Numbered from the stretch's first letter, positions 27,083 to 36,151 are shown. The stretch: DNA of 64,000 nucleotides from VRUE01 sp963788975 (GCA_963788975.1 CAWBIJ010000004.1:310001-374000), one strand, 5' to 3'. Translations and numbers: made by a program. The notes: generated by a model not told the origin, from the sequence alone.

Positions 27083-28184
27083 GGTCGCGACCCTGCCGCC
27101 CCTTCCCGACCAGAAGGCGAAGGGGTGGGAATTCACCGACCTCTCGGGCCTGGACTTTGATGCCTACGAGGCCGGCGTCGTCGAGGCCTCGATCGAGGGG
27201 GCGCAAGGCGCCACCATCCTCTCGCTGGCCGAGGCGACCGAGTCCCACCCGGAGTTGCTCGCGGAGCGGCTCGGCTCGCTGGTCGATGCCGAGGATCCGT
27301 TTGTCGCCCGTAACAACGCCTCACAGCCCGACGGCGTCCTGGTGTACGTGCCACGCGGCGTCAAGGTGGCTGACCCGGTGCGGATCGAGGTCCCCCTGGA
27401 GCAAAACGGCAACGCTGTCAACTGGCGCACCCTGATCGTGCTCGAGGAGGGCGCCGAGGCCGAGGTCTGGGAGCACTGCTCCTCCCCCAATGACGAGGTC
27501 GAGGCGCTACTCAACGCCGTGGTCGAGTTGCACGTCGGCCAGGCGGCGACGCTGCGCTACGTCAGCACCCAGGACATCTCCGAGCGCAGCTGGATCTTCG
27601 CCACCCAGCGCGCCCAGGTCGAGCGCGACGGCCGCCTCGACTGGACCGCGCTCGGCTTCGGCTCGGCCCGCGGCAAGGTACGGATGGAGACCAACCTCGC
27701 CGGCCCCGGCTCAGAGGCGCGGGTGACCGGCGGCTACGCGGGCAGCAAGGGACAGCACCTCGACTACGACACCACCCAGGAGCACGCGGCGCCCAACACC
27801 AACTCCGACCTCGCCTTCCGCGGCGTCCTCGCCGCCGGTGCGACCGCGGTCTGGCGCGGAATGATCCGGGTCGACCCCGGCGCCCAGAACACCGACGCCT
27901 TCCAAGAGAGCCGCAACCTGTTGCTCTCGACCGAGGCCCACGCCGACGCGATTCCGGGCCTCGAGATCGAAGCCGACGACGTGCGCTGCACCCACGCGGC
28001 GGCGGTTGCCCAGATTGACCGCGACCAGCTCTTCTACCTGACCTCTCGCGGCCTCGACCCGGCCGAGGCGAAGTCGCTGATCATCGAGGGCTTCCTCGAG
28101 TCGCTGGTCGAACGCCTGGCCGAGGGGCCGGTGCGCAACGAGGTATCGGCGGCACTAGAGCGGCGCCTCGCCGAGATCCTCTAG
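27075..28184 (+). CDS. sufD: SufD Fe-S cluster assembly subunit
   Basis: 369 residues, TTG start with GGAGGG ribosome site, overlapping sufB by 8 bases. The shared SufB/SufD C-terminal fold is present (EIEADDVRCTHAAAVAQIDRDQLFYLTSRGLDPAEAKSLIIEGFLESLVERL), with the histidine in CTHAA that in SufD faces SufB Cys. Last gene of the suf operon. Confidence 0.93.
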   Translation: MAEVATLPPLPDQKAKGWEFTDLSGLDFDAYEAGVVEASIEGAQGATILSLAEATESHPELLAERLGSLVDAEDPFVARNNASQPDGVLVYVPRGVKVADPVRIEVPLEQNGNAVNWRTLIVLEEGAEAEVWEHCSSPNDEVEALLNAVVELHVGQAATLRYVSTQDISERSWIFATQRAQVERDGRLDWTALGFGSARGKVRMETNLAGPGSEARVTGGYAGSKGQHLDYDTTQEHAAPNTNSDLAFRGVLAAGATAVWRGMIRVDPGAQNTDAFQESRNLLLSTEAHADAIPGLEIEADDVRCTHAAAVAQIDRDQLFYLTSRGLDPAEAKSLIIEGFLESLVERLAEGPVRNEVSAALERRLAEIL

Positions 28185-28197
28185 CGCTGCCGCTTCG

Positions 28198-28317
28198 CTA
28201 GCGCTTGCCGCGCCGCTGGTTGAAGGTCGTCCAGGCGATCGAGGCGAGGACGACCAGCACCGGCGGAAGGTAGAGCGCCCAGGTCCAGTAGTGGCCGACG
28301 TGGGCGAGCAGAAGCAT
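28198..28317 (-). CDS. Small single-pass membrane protein
   Basis: 39 residues, MLLLAHVGHYWTWALYLPPVLVVLASIAWTTFNQRRGKR: one membrane segment and a basic tail. It lies 31 bp after the polytopic membrane gene at 28349, in the same direction. It is therefore likely the last member of the cupredoxin-lipoprotein operon. Function unknown. Confidence 0.5.
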   Translation of the reverse strand: MLLLAHVGHYWTWALYLPPVLVVLASIAWTTFNQRRGKR

Positions 28318-28348
28318 CCCGTTCAGGGTAGAGCGCCCCCGCCAGCGG

Positions 28349-29764
28349 TCAGGCGTTGGCGACCGAGAGCAGGTAGAGGCCGAAGCAGGTGAAGGCGACC
28401 ATCACCGCCAGCATCCAGTACTGGGAGCGAGCGGCCTGGCGGTAGTCGCCCCAGTAGGCGACGGCGCGGTCGTGGGCCAGGGTGAGGGCGATCACGTGGC
28501 CGACCACAAGGGCGCCGACCTGGACGTACCAGATCGCGTTGGCGCTGAGAGCCTGGTAGTCGATCCCTTTCGTTCCAATACCTAGGAAGCCGTTATTCGT
28601 GCTGAAGAGGTCAGTTGTCGAGGTCCCCAGAGGATCCGAGAACAGGTAGGTCAGCTGCGCCTGCTCCTGGAAGAAGAAAAGGCTGAAGTAGTGGGCGACT
28701 AGGTAGGCGAAGGCGATCGGGATCAGGGTGTGGGCGAAGCCGGTCCAGAGCTTGCGCAGGGGGGGCGCCCCGCGCACCGAGGCCATCCCCCGCACCCCGA
28801 TCAGGTAGACCAGCGCGACCCCGGCGAAGCAGAGCGCCATGAAGAGGGTGCTGGTGATCCGGCGCGAGGCGGTCGCTTCGAAGCCGACGTCGATCAGCCA
28901 CTCGAAGGTGCTGAGCATGACGCTCTGGAAGACGCCCTCCTGGCCGCCGTCGAAGCTGGTGGTGGCGATCGAGGCGAGGACGACCGCGACCGAGCCGGGC
29001 ACCGCCGCCCAGCGGCCCGCCGCCGCCAGCGGCCTCCTCACCCCGAGCCGGCCCTCCTTCGCCCCGAACGAGCCGAGCTGGGCGAACATGCCGAAGTAGA
29101 CGGAGAAGATCTCACCCCGCTCGCACCACTTCTCGACCCCGAACAGGGCCATCATCGCCAGCGTGTAGCCGCTGTAGACGAGGGCGGCGGCCGCGGCCGC
29201 ATGCGGGGAGAGGCCGACGGCGACGCCGCCGCTGACCCCGTAGACGATCTCCAGCCAGACGAAGGCGAGCAGGCCGATTGCGGCCGGCCAGCGCCCCAAA
29301 CGCTCGGGATAGCTGAAGCGAGCCGCCGGCTGACCGGCGATCGCCGCGAACCCTCCGCCCACGGTGCGGCCGATCGCCCGCCACGGGTTGAAGGGACGGA
29401 AAACGTCGCCGAAGACAACGCTGAAGAGCGGGAAGCCGAGCCAGACGGTGACGAAGATGAAGGTCAGGATGAAGTTGCGGTCCGGCGCCTCGGTCCCCTC
29501 CAGGCCGGCGTAGATCGCGACCCCGAGCAGGAAGACGCCGATCGCTCCGCAGAGGACCTGCGACGGCCAGCCGAGCAGGACCCGCGAGAGCCCCGCTCCG
29601 AGCGGACGCCAGTTCTCGTCCTCGAAGCGGGGCTTCCGCCAGCCGACGGAGAGCGCGAAGAAGGAGACGATCAGGACGATCGACGCCCCCCAGGCGAAGA
29701 GCCAGGCCGGAATCGGCAGGTCCTGCCGAGCGGCCAGCGCGTGCGCGTAAGGCAGCAGGCTCAC
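28349..29764 (-). CDS. Polytopic membrane protein (FedB-like family)
   Basis: 471 residues from GTG 29764, which overlaps the stop of the preceding lipoprotein gene (GTGA). Starts VSLLPYAHALAARQDLPIPAWLFAWGASIVLIVSF, followed by about 11-12 membrane segments. The opening HxxxxRQDLPIP-x-WLFAW resembles actinobacterial membrane proteins often labelled fenitrothion hydrolase FedB, though an enzymatic role is doubtful. With a cupredoxin-like lipoprotein and two small membrane proteins it may form an envelope redox or metal-handling complex; this is inference. Confidence 0.75.
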   Translation of the reverse strand: MSLLPYAHALAARQDLPIPAWLFAWGASIVLIVSFFALSVGWRKPRFEDENWRPLGAGLSRVLLGWPSQVLCGAIGVFLLGVAIYAGLEGTEAPDRNFILTFIFVTVWLGFPLFSVVFGDVFRPFNPWRAIGRTVGGGFAAIAGQPAARFSYPERLGRWPAAIGLLAFVWLEIVYGVSGGVAVGLSPHAAAAAALVYSGYTLAMMALFGVEKWCERGEIFSVYFGMFAQLGSFGAKEGRLGVRRPLAAAGRWAAVPGSVAVVLASIATTSFDGGQEGVFQSVMLSTFEWLIDVGFEATASRRITSTLFMALCFAGVALVYLIGVRGMASVRGAPPLRKLWTGFAHTLIPIAFAYLVAHYFSLFFFQEQAQLTYLFSDPLGTSTTDLFSTNNGFLGIGTKGIDYQALSANAIWYVQVGALVVGHVIALTLAHDRAVAYWGDYRQAARSQYWMLAVMVAFTCFGLYLLSVANA

Positions 29765-30202
29765 GGATTGACGCGCAGCTCCGCGATCTGTTTCTCGCTG
29801 CCGTGCAGCTCGACCTCGAAGATTCCTTCGATGTCGGCCGGGAAGGAGAGCGTGGCCGTGCCGCCCGCCGGAATCTCCTCCTCGATGTCGTAGCCGTGGA
29901 CATGGACCTCGTCGGCTTTGTCGGAGCTGACCCGGAAGCGAACCTGCTCTCCGGCGTCGTACTCGAGCTCGACTATGTCCGCCGACCGGCTCGCCGTTGC
30001 GGACGATGATCGTCGGGATCACCGACTGGGCATTGCCGGCTGGCTGCTTGTCGCCTTTGCTCGCTTCATTCCCGCCCGCCGGCGCCTCGGTCGTGGTCGA
30101 GCCGGTGGTCGTCCCGTCGTCACTGTCGTCGCCGCACGCCACCAGCCCTGCGACCGCGACGAGCGTGAACAGAAGTGCGATGCCCTTCTTTGCATATTGC
30201 AT
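29761..30202 (-). CDS. Cupredoxin-like lipoprotein (frameshifted as read)
   Basis: Starts MQYAKKGIALLFTLVAVAGLVACGDDSDD with a lipobox LVAC (Cys about residue 23), then a low-complexity T/G linker. A one-base insertion near 29975 separates IIVRNGEPVGG from IVELEYDAGEQVRFRVSSDKADEVHVHGYDIEEEI...ADIEGIFEVELHGSEKQIAELRVNP. That reads as a small cupredoxin-like beta sandwich with histidines in EVHVHGYD. Joined length about 147. Its stop overlaps the membrane protein start. Confidence 0.72.
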
Positions 30203-30294
30203 ATGACCATCTCCTTTCAGTCGAGTGCGCGGGGAGCGCATCCCGGCCGAAGCCGGCGCGCCCGCACGCCGCGCGAGCCGATTCGCAGAGACAG

Positions 30295-30540
30295 CTAGGC
30301 GGGCGGCGCGCGACCGGAGAGGCTGAAGGCGAGGAGAAGGCCGCCGTGGACCGGGCGGCGCAGCGGCGGACGAGGGCGCTGCTGCTTGCGCAGGCCGGCG
30401 ATCCCGGTACGTGCGCGCGCAGCGATGCGCTCGGACAGCCGCACCATCGCCTCGCAGCCGGGGTAACGACCCGCCAGCAGGCAGGCGACCAGCAGCAAAA
30501 GGGGCACGAGCGGCAACAGGATGGCGCCAAGCTCGACCAT
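30295..30540 (-). CDS. Small membrane-anchored protein
   Basis: 81 residues from ATG 30540 (MVELGAILLPLVPLLLLVACLLAGRYPGCEAMVRLSERI). One N-terminal membrane segment, the motif GRYPG, then a basic tail ending GGLLLAFSLSGRAPPA. The GRYPG...SLSGRAPP pattern recurs in small proteins of this bacterial group. First gene of the lipoprotein/membrane operon. Function unknown. Confidence 0.55.
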   Translation of the reverse strand: MVELGAILLPLVPLLLLVACLLAGRYPGCEAMVRLSERIAARARTGIAGLRKQQRPRPPLRRPVHGGLLLAFSLSGRAPPA

Positions 30541-30631
30541 CACACAGTCTCGCGCTTCGCTCGCGGCACGAAGAACCAGATATGCACGCTTGCTCGCTCC
30601 GCGCTCACGGGCGCCAGGATAACGTCCGCGG

Positions 30632-31453
30632 ATGCGCCCGGAGAGGGACACCATCGCGGCGCCGGACCTGCCGGCGCAGATCGAGTGGGTCGGCAAAGCG
30701 CCGGCGTCGATGCCGGCGCTGACCGCGGCGGGTCCGGTGCTGGTCCACTTCTTCGACTTCGCCCAGCTCAACAGCGTGCGCACGCTTCCCTACCTGGCCG
30801 AGTGGGAGCGCCGCTACCGCGACGCCGGCCTGCGGGTGATCGGCGTGCAGGCGCCGCGCTTCCCCTTCGGGGCCGAGCGCGTCGCGGTCGAGGCCGGCCT
30901 GGAGCGTCTCGGGGTCGAGTTCCCGGTCGCGATCGACGCCGGGCGCGAGCTCTGGCACGACTACGGCTGCGAGGGCTGGCCCAGCCTCTTCCTCTGGATG
31001 ACCGGCGGCGCGCTGAGCTGGTTCCACTTCGGCGAGGGCGAGTACCTGGGCACCGAGGAGGCGATCCAGGCCGAGCTGCGCGAGCAGGATGCCCTGCGCG
31101 AGCTGCCGGCGCCGATGCCACCCCTCCGCCCCACCGACTCCCCCGGCGTCCGCGTAATGCCCCCCACCGAGGAGGTCTTCCCCAGCGGCTGCTGGGAGCA
31201 GCCCTGGGCAGCCGGCGAGGACGGTGACGAGCTGGCCCTCGACTACGCCGGCGGCGGCGCCTACGCCACGGTCGAGGGCAAAGGCGAGATCACAGTCGAG
31301 CTCGACGGCTCAGCTCTCGGCCCAGTCGAGATCGACGGCCCAAGCCTCTACATGCTCGCCGAGCACGACCGCCACGAGGCCCACTCGCTCACGCTCCGCC
31401 CCTCGGCGAGCCTCCGCATCTGGTCAGTCAGCTTTGCTGCAGGGCTGCCGTGA
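30632..31453 (+). CDS. DipZ C-terminal-like thioredoxin-fold protein lacking CxxC
   Basis: 273 residues. The N-terminal thioredoxin fold reads VHFFDFAQLNSVRTLPYLAEW, where DipZ-type proteins have CINCLRTLPYL, so both redox cysteines are lost. The C-terminal beta domain (about 190-273, ELALDYAGGGAYATVEGKGEITVELDGS) matches the carbohydrate-binding-like end of DipZ. It has no signal peptide. It probably binds rather than catalyses disulfide exchange. It is divergent from the lipoprotein operon and convergent with ispH. Confidence 0.75.
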   Translation: MRPERDTIAAPDLPAQIEWVGKAPASMPALTAAGPVLVHFFDFAQLNSVRTLPYLAEWERRYRDAGLRVIGVQAPRFPFGAERVAVEAGLERLGVEFPVAIDAGRELWHDYGCEGWPSLFLWMTGGALSWFHFGEGEYLGTEEAIQAELREQDALRELPAPMPPLRPTDSPGVRVMPPTEEVFPSGCWEQPWAAGEDGDELALDYAGGGAYATVEGKGEITVELDGSALGPVEIDGPSLYMLAEHDRHEAHSLTLRPSASLRIWSVSFAAGLP

Positions 31454-32404
31454 GCCTCGCGAATCTCCTTCGGCAGCATGAACCGCACGTCCTCATGGAC
31501 GGTGCGCAGCTCGGAGACGTCGGTCGGCCCCGCGCTCGCGGAAGAAGTCGACAAGGCTTTCGACCAGCTCCTCGGGGGCGCTCGCGCCGGAGGTAATGCC
31601 AACCGTCTCGACTCCCTCCAGCCACTCCTCCCGCACCTGGGTGTGGTTGTCGATCAGGTGGGAGGCGGCACCGTGCTCGCGCGCCACCTCGACCAGGCGG
31701 TTGGAGTTGGATGAGTTGGTCGAGCCGATCACGAGCACCAGGTCGCACTCGCTGGCCAGCTGCTTGACCGCGATCTGACGGTTGGTCGTCGCGTAACAGA
31801 TGTCATCGGACTTGGAGCTGACGATCGAGGGGAACTTGGCCCGCAGGGCGGCGATCACCTCAGCCGTCTCGTCGACCGAAAGCGTCGTCTGGGTAATGAA
31901 GGCGACTCTCTCGGGATCTGGGACCTCGAGTCCCTCGACCTCGTCGGCGGTTTCGATCAGGACGATGTTGTCGGGCGCCTCGCCGGTCGTCCCTTCGACC
32001 TCCTCGTGGCCCTCGTGGCCGATCATGATGATCGTGTAGCCGTCGGCAGCGAAGCGGCGAGCGGAGACGTGGACCTTGGTCACCAGCGGGCAGGTGGCGT
32101 CGATCGTGCGCAGGCGGCGGGCGGCGGCGTTCTCGTGGACGGCCGGGGCCACGCCGTGGGCGGAGAAGACGACCATCTCCCCCTCCGGCACCTCGCTCTC
32201 CTCCTCGACGAAGATCGCGCCGCGCTTGGAGAGCTCCTCGACCACGTGCTTGTTGTGGACGATCTCCTTGCGCACGTAAACGGGCGCGCCGTAGTGCTCG
32301 AGCGCGCGCTCGACCGTCTGCACGGCGCGGTCGACGCCGGCGCAGTAGCCGCGCGGGGCGGCGAGCAAGACCCGTTTCGGGGCCGCGATCGCGGTAGGAG
32401 GCAT
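31348..32404 (-). CDS. ispH: IspH, HMBPP reductase (frameshifted near C-terminus as read)
   Basis: Last step of the MEP isoprenoid pathway: reduces HMBPP to IPP and DMAPP with a [4Fe-4S] cluster. Cysteines are in PRGYCAGVDRA, IDATCPLVTKVH and DDICYATTNRQ. Other marks are SAHGV, IGHEGHEEVEG and STNSSNSNRL. A one-base insertion near 31535 moves the last part to another frame (TDVSELRTVHEDVRFMLPKEIRE). As read the frame then runs to 31348, overlapping the neighbour by about 100 bp; the true end is probably near 31450. Confidence 0.9.
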
Positions 32405-32434
32405 GGACGGAGGGTAGCTAGCCTGTTCCAGGAC

Positions 32435-33847
32435 ATGCGCACGACCGGATCACATCTCGAACGGCTGACCGCCGTCGACGCCTCGTTCCTGACCAACGAG
32501 ACGTCCGCCAGCCACATGCACATCGGCGGGATCCTGGTCTTCGAGGGACCGCCGCCCAAATACGTCGACCTGGTCGAGCACGTGCGCGGCAAGCTCGACA
32601 AAGTGCCGCGCTTCCGCCAGCGGCTGGTGGTGCCGCCGCTGGAGGCGGGCCGGCCGCTCTGGGCCGACGACGTCAACTTCAACCTCACCTACCACCTCCG
32701 CCATACAGCGCTGCCGGAGCCGGGCGGCGAGGACGAGCTGAAGCGCCTCGCCGGCCGCGTCTTCTCCCAGCAACTCGACCGCTCCAAGCCGCTCTGGGAG
32801 ATGTGGCTGGTGCAGGGCCTGGAGCGTGATCGCTTCGCTCTGCTCACCAAGACCCACCACGCGGCGGTCGACGGGATCGCCGGCGTCGACATCGGCACCG
32901 TGCTCTTCGACCTCGAGCCGGTGCCGGAGCCCGCGCCGAGCAAAGACGGCTGGGTGCCGCAGCGTGAGCCGACGACGGCAGAGCTGGTCGCGCGCGGCGC
33001 CACCGACGCGGCGGCTGCCCCGGTGAAGCTGGCCGAGCGGGCGGTGCAGGCTGTGCGCAACCCCGAGGCCGCGGCGCGGCGCCTGGTCGAGGCGCTGGAG
33101 GGCGTTGGCGAGGTCGTCGGCGCCTTCGCCGACCCGGCGCCAGACGTGCCGCTGAACCAGCCGATCGGCCCGCACAGGCGCTTCGCCTGGGCGCGCTCGG
33201 ACCTGGCGAACTTCAAGCGGATCAAGGACACCTTCGGCGGCACCGTCAATGACGTCGTCCTCGCCGTGGTGACCGGAGCGCTGCGCGAGTGGCTGCACAA
33301 CCGCGGGATCCGCACCGAGGGGCTGGAGCTGCGGGCGCTGGTGCCGGTCTCGATCCGGACGGAGGACGAGCGCGGCGAACCGGGCAACCGGATCGCCGCG
33401 ATGCGCGCGCCGCTGCCGGTCTACGTCGAGGACCCGGTGCGGCGGCTGCGCGTGGTGAGCGAGCAGATGGACGGGCTGAAGCGCTCCAAGCAGGCGCTCG
33501 GCGCCGAAGTCATCTCCCGCTTCAACGACTTCGCGCCCCCCACCCTGCTCGCCCAGGCTTCGCGGATCAACTTCTCGACCCGCCTCTTCAACATGATCGT
33601 CACCAACGTGCCCGGGCCGCAGATCCCCCTCTACGTGCTGGGGCGCGAGCTGGAAGAGGTCTTCCCGGTCGCCTTCCTGCCCGAGAACCACGCCCTCGCG
33701 GTGGCGATCATGAGCTACAACGGCCGCATCTGCTTCGGGCTGCTCGGCGACTACGACTCGATGGAGGACATCGAGGAGTTCTCCCTCGGCCTGATCAGGT
33801 CGCTGCGCGAGCTGGAGGAGGCGGCTTCGGCCGCCACCACCGCCTAG
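32435..33847 (+). CDS. Wax ester synthase/diacylglycerol acyltransferase (WS/DGAT)
   Basis: 470 residues from ATG 32435 (upstream frame is antisense to ispH). The catalytic motif HHAAVDG (about residue 144) lies in the condensing fold. The family blocks RLTAVDASFLTNETSASHMHIGG at the start, TVNDVVLAVVTGALR, and NMIVTNVPGPQIPLYVLG are present. It esterifies fatty acyl-CoA to diacylglycerol or alcohols for storage lipid, as in other actinobacteria. Confidence 0.92.
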   Translation: MRTTGSHLERLTAVDASFLTNETSASHMHIGGILVFEGPPPKYVDLVEHVRGKLDKVPRFRQRLVVPPLEAGRPLWADDVNFNLTYHLRHTALPEPGGEDELKRLAGRVFSQQLDRSKPLWEMWLVQGLERDRFALLTKTHHAAVDGIAGVDIGTVLFDLEPVPEPAPSKDGWVPQREPTTAELVARGATDAAAAPVKLAERAVQAVRNPEAAARRLVEALEGVGEVVGAFADPAPDVPLNQPIGPHRRFAWARSDLANFKRIKDTFGGTVNDVVLAVVTGALREWLHNRGIRTEGLELRALVPVSIRTEDERGEPGNRIAAMRAPLPVYVEDPVRRLRVVSEQMDGLKRSKQALGAEVISRFNDFAPPTLLAQASRINFSTRLFNMIVTNVPGPQIPLYVLGRELEEVFPVAFLPENHALAVAIMSYNGRICFGLLGDYDSMEDIEEFSLGLIRSLRELEEAASAATTA

Positions 33848-33896
33848 CCGGTGCAACGCTTTCGCCACCCAATAGGTCGCAAAAGCGTTGCACCGG
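33848..33896 (+). terminator. Strong hairpin after the WS/DGAT gene
   Basis: CCGGTGCAACGCTTT (33848-33862) and AAAGCGTTGCACCGG (33882-33896) are perfect inverses, and the pairing continues inward to about 22 bp with two mismatches and a 5-base loop. It begins at the WS/DGAT stop. No T tract. Terminator or dispersed palindrome. Confidence 0.55.
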
Positions 33897-33913
33897 GTGA
33901 CTACGCTTAATCC

Positions 33914-34414
33914 GTGGCCCTTCTCGTAATCCTCTTCATCGTCGTCCCGATCGTCGAGCTGTACGTGATCATCCAGGTCGGCCAGGCGATCGGCGTGGTG
34001 CCGACGCTGGCGCTGCTCGTCGCCGACGCCCTGCTGGGCTCGCTGCTGCTGCGCCAGCAGGGCCGCGGCGCCTGGCGCCGCTTCAACGCGGCCCTGGCCG
34101 AGCGCCGCTTCCCCGGCCGCGAGGTAGCCGACGGCCTGATGATCGCCGTCGGAGGCACCCTGCTCCTCACCCCCGGCTTCGTCACCGATATCTTCGGCCT
34201 CGCCCTGCTGATCCCGCCGAGCCGGGCGGTCCTGAGGCGCCTCCTGCGCCGCTTCGCCGCCCACCGCTTCCTCGTCGTCGGCGCCAGCCGCATGCCGATG
34301 GGCGGCCCGCCGATGGGCGGTCCCCCAAACGGCGCCACCCGCGGCTACGACTACGACGGGACCGCCGAGGAGATCGACGCGGACGATCAGCAGCTGCCGA
34401 AGCCCGAGCACTGA
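33914..34414 (+). CDS. fxsA: FxsA-family membrane protein
   Basis: 166 residues, GTG start. Several hydrophobic segments (ALLVILFIVVPIVELYVII, VVPTLALLVADALLGSLLL, LMIAVGGTLLLTPGFVTDIFGLALLIPPSR) match FxsA, including the PGFxTD motif. A flexible Gly/Pro/Met tail and an acidic end follow. FxsA is known for relieving phage F exclusion in E. coli; its normal role is unclear. Confidence 0.85.
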   Translation: MALLVILFIVVPIVELYVIIQVGQAIGVVPTLALLVADALLGSLLLRQQGRGAWRRFNAALAERRFPGREVADGLMIAVGGTLLLTPGFVTDIFGLALLIPPSRAVLRRLLRRFAAHRFLVVGASRMPMGGPPMGGPPNGATRGYDYDGTAEEIDADDQQLPKPEH

Positions 34415-34442
34415 GCGCTCCACCGCAGCCTAAGATGGCGCG

Positions 34443-34799
34443 ATGCTGGGGGTGGAGCCGAAGCGCGTCGAGAAGCCCTGGGGGCATGAGATCTGGTGGG
34501 CGCAGACACCCGAGTACGCCGCCAAGATCCTCGTCGTTCGCGCAGGACAGGCACTCTCGCTGCAGCTGCACCGCGAAAAGGACGAGAGCTCTTACCTGTT
34601 CTCCGGTCGCATGCGACTGAGGAGCGGCCCCACGGAGGATCGCACCGAGGAGCGGATCCTTGAGCCGGGGCAGAGCTGGCGAATCGAGCCCGGCACCGTC
34701 CACTCGGTGGAGGCGTTGGAGGACTCAGTCATCTTCGAGGTCTCAACCCCACAGCTCGACGACATCGTCCGCCTCGAGGATCGGTACGGGCGCGCCTGA
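34443..34799 (+). CDS. Cupin, mannose-6-phosphate isomerase type II-like
   Basis: 118 residues of a single cupin barrel: VEKPWGHEIWWA...LSLQLHREKDESSYLFSGRMRL...PGQSWRIEPGTVHSVEALEDSVIFEVSTP. Metal-type ligands H (QLHRE) and H (GTVHSV) are present. It resembles the C-terminal cupin of GDP-mannose pyrophosphorylase/isomerase enzymes, but stands alone, so it may bind a sugar or act as an isomerase. Confidence 0.8.
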   Translation: MLGVEPKRVEKPWGHEIWWAQTPEYAAKILVVRAGQALSLQLHREKDESSYLFSGRMRLRSGPTEDRTEERILEPGQSWRIEPGTVHSVEALEDSVIFEVSTPQLDDIVRLEDRYGRA

Positions 34800-34809
34800 G
34801 GCCCGAGTC

Positions 34810-35820
34810 ATGCGCATCGAAATGAGGGTTCACAACGCCACCGTTGGCGACGCCCCCCACATTGCCGAGATTCATGTCCGCTCCTGGCAGGCCGCCTACC
34901 GCGGCATCCTTCTCGACTCCCTGCTCGACGGCCTCTCGGTGTCGGAGCGCGAGCAGAACTGGCGTGCCCTGCTAAGCGACGGGGGCGACCGGTGGCTAGC
35001 GCTCGTGGTGGAGGACTCCGGCGGCGCTCTCGTCGGGTTCTGCTCGGTGGCAACCCCGAGCCGCGACGAGGACGCCGGCGAGACAACGGCGGAGGTCGGC
35101 GCCCTCTACGTCGACCCGGATCACTGGCGGGAAGGAGCCGGCGAGGCGATGCTCTCGGCTGCGCTGGAACAGCTGGGGGAGAAAGGCTGGCGCGACGTGA
35201 TCCTCTGGGTGCTGCCCGAGAACCGGGCGGCGCTCACCTTCTACGATCGCTTCGGCTTCGTCATCGAGGATGGTGTCGAAAATCCTGAGGAGCGAAGCGG
35301 CCGGCCCGTGATCAGGCTTCGGGCAAGCCTTGACGAGCCGATCCGGCTCGTCCCATACGACCCCAGCTGGCCGGGCAGATTCGCCGAGGAGCAAGCGGCG
35401 CTGGACGAGGCGATCGGAAGCTGGGCGACAGGCGGCATCCACCACGTCGGCAGCACGGCGGTTCCCGGCCTCGATGCCAAGCCGATCATCGACATCCTCA
35501 CCGGGGTCGACAGCTTCGAGGCATCGCGAGCCTGCTTCGACCCCCTGGCAAAGCTCGACTATCTCTACGCTCCCTACCGAACCGACGAGATGCACTGGCT
35601 CTGCAAGCCGCACCCGACCCGCCGCACCCACCATCTGCATCTCGTCCCGACCGACTCGCGGCGGTTCCGCGAAGAGCTCGCCTTCCGCGAAGCCCTGCGG
35701 AAGAACCCCGAAACCGCCGACGAATACGCCGCCCTGAAGCGCGACCTCGCACAGCGGTTCGCCAACGACCGCGAGGCCTACACCGACGCCAAGGCCGATT
35801 TCATCAAGCGCGTTCTCTGA
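34810..35820 (+). CDS. GNAT acetyltransferase fused to GrpB/UPF0157 domain
   Basis: 336 residues from ATG 34810. The first half (about 1-175) is a GNAT domain (EVGALYVDPDHWREGAGEAMLSAALEQL, the acetyl-CoA loop, and NRAALTFYDRFGF). The second half (about 180-336) is a GrpB/UPF0157 nucleotidyltransferase-like domain (IRLVPYDPSWPGRFAEEQAALDEAIG, HHVGSTAVPGLDAKPIIDILTGV). Both motifs are complete and in one frame. Target unknown. Confidence 0.88.
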   Translation: MRIEMRVHNATVGDAPHIAEIHVRSWQAAYRGILLDSLLDGLSVSEREQNWRALLSDGGDRWLALVVEDSGGALVGFCSVATPSRDEDAGETTAEVGALYVDPDHWREGAGEAMLSAALEQLGEKGWRDVILWVLPENRAALTFYDRFGFVIEDGVENPEERSGRPVIRLRASLDEPIRLVPYDPSWPGRFAEEQAALDEAIGSWATGGIHHVGSTAVPGLDAKPIIDILTGVDSFEASRACFDPLAKLDYLYAPYRTDEMHWLCKPHPTRRTHHLHLVPTDSRRFREELAFREALRKNPETADEYAALKRDLAQRFANDREAYTDAKADFIKRVL

Positions 35821-35882
35821 GTCTCGCCTGGAGCTCAGAGCAAAACCTGAGCTTGCCCTAGCAGTCGATGAGGAGAAAGACC

Positions 35883-36083
35883 CTATCCCTCGCCGTCGGT
35901 GGGCAGCGATCCGAAGTGCCGGTCGAATTCCTCGGGGCTCATCGGCGACGTCCCGGTCCGCTGGCGGATCTCCTCGATGGAAGTCGCCTAGATGGCCAGT
36001 CTGGCGCAAAAATGAGCTTTACCTGCGCCGCTTCCTTCATCGGTCATCGACTCGATCTGCTCATGCAACTCAGCCTTGGTCAT
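35883..36083 (-). pseudogene. Remnant of a small antitoxin-like gene
   Basis: MTKAELHEQIESMTDE starts at 36083 in one frame. A different frame downstream ends EEIRQRTGTSPMSPEEFDRHFGSLPTDGEG with a stop at 35883. The two pieces would make one short antitoxin-like protein with a disrupted middle. No matching toxin is visible. It lies just outside the left end of the large island. Confidence 0.35.
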
Positions 36084-36151
36084 GGCCAGATCGTACCGGC
36101 CATCAAGGCAGCACTTTTCGAGACAGAAGGCTCCGCTTCCGGAATCCGTGC

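Noticed and set aside
28349..30241. One 630-residue lipoprotein-membrane fusion protein
   Set aside because: The middle (about residues 80-160) is an arginine-rich wrong-frame stretch. The correct frames give a separate lipoprotein ending in TGA and a membrane protein starting with the overlapping GTG.
32006..33847. 613-residue WS/DGAT with a long N-terminal extension
   Set aside because: The extra 143 residues are antisense to ispH; family similarity begins at the ATG at 32435.
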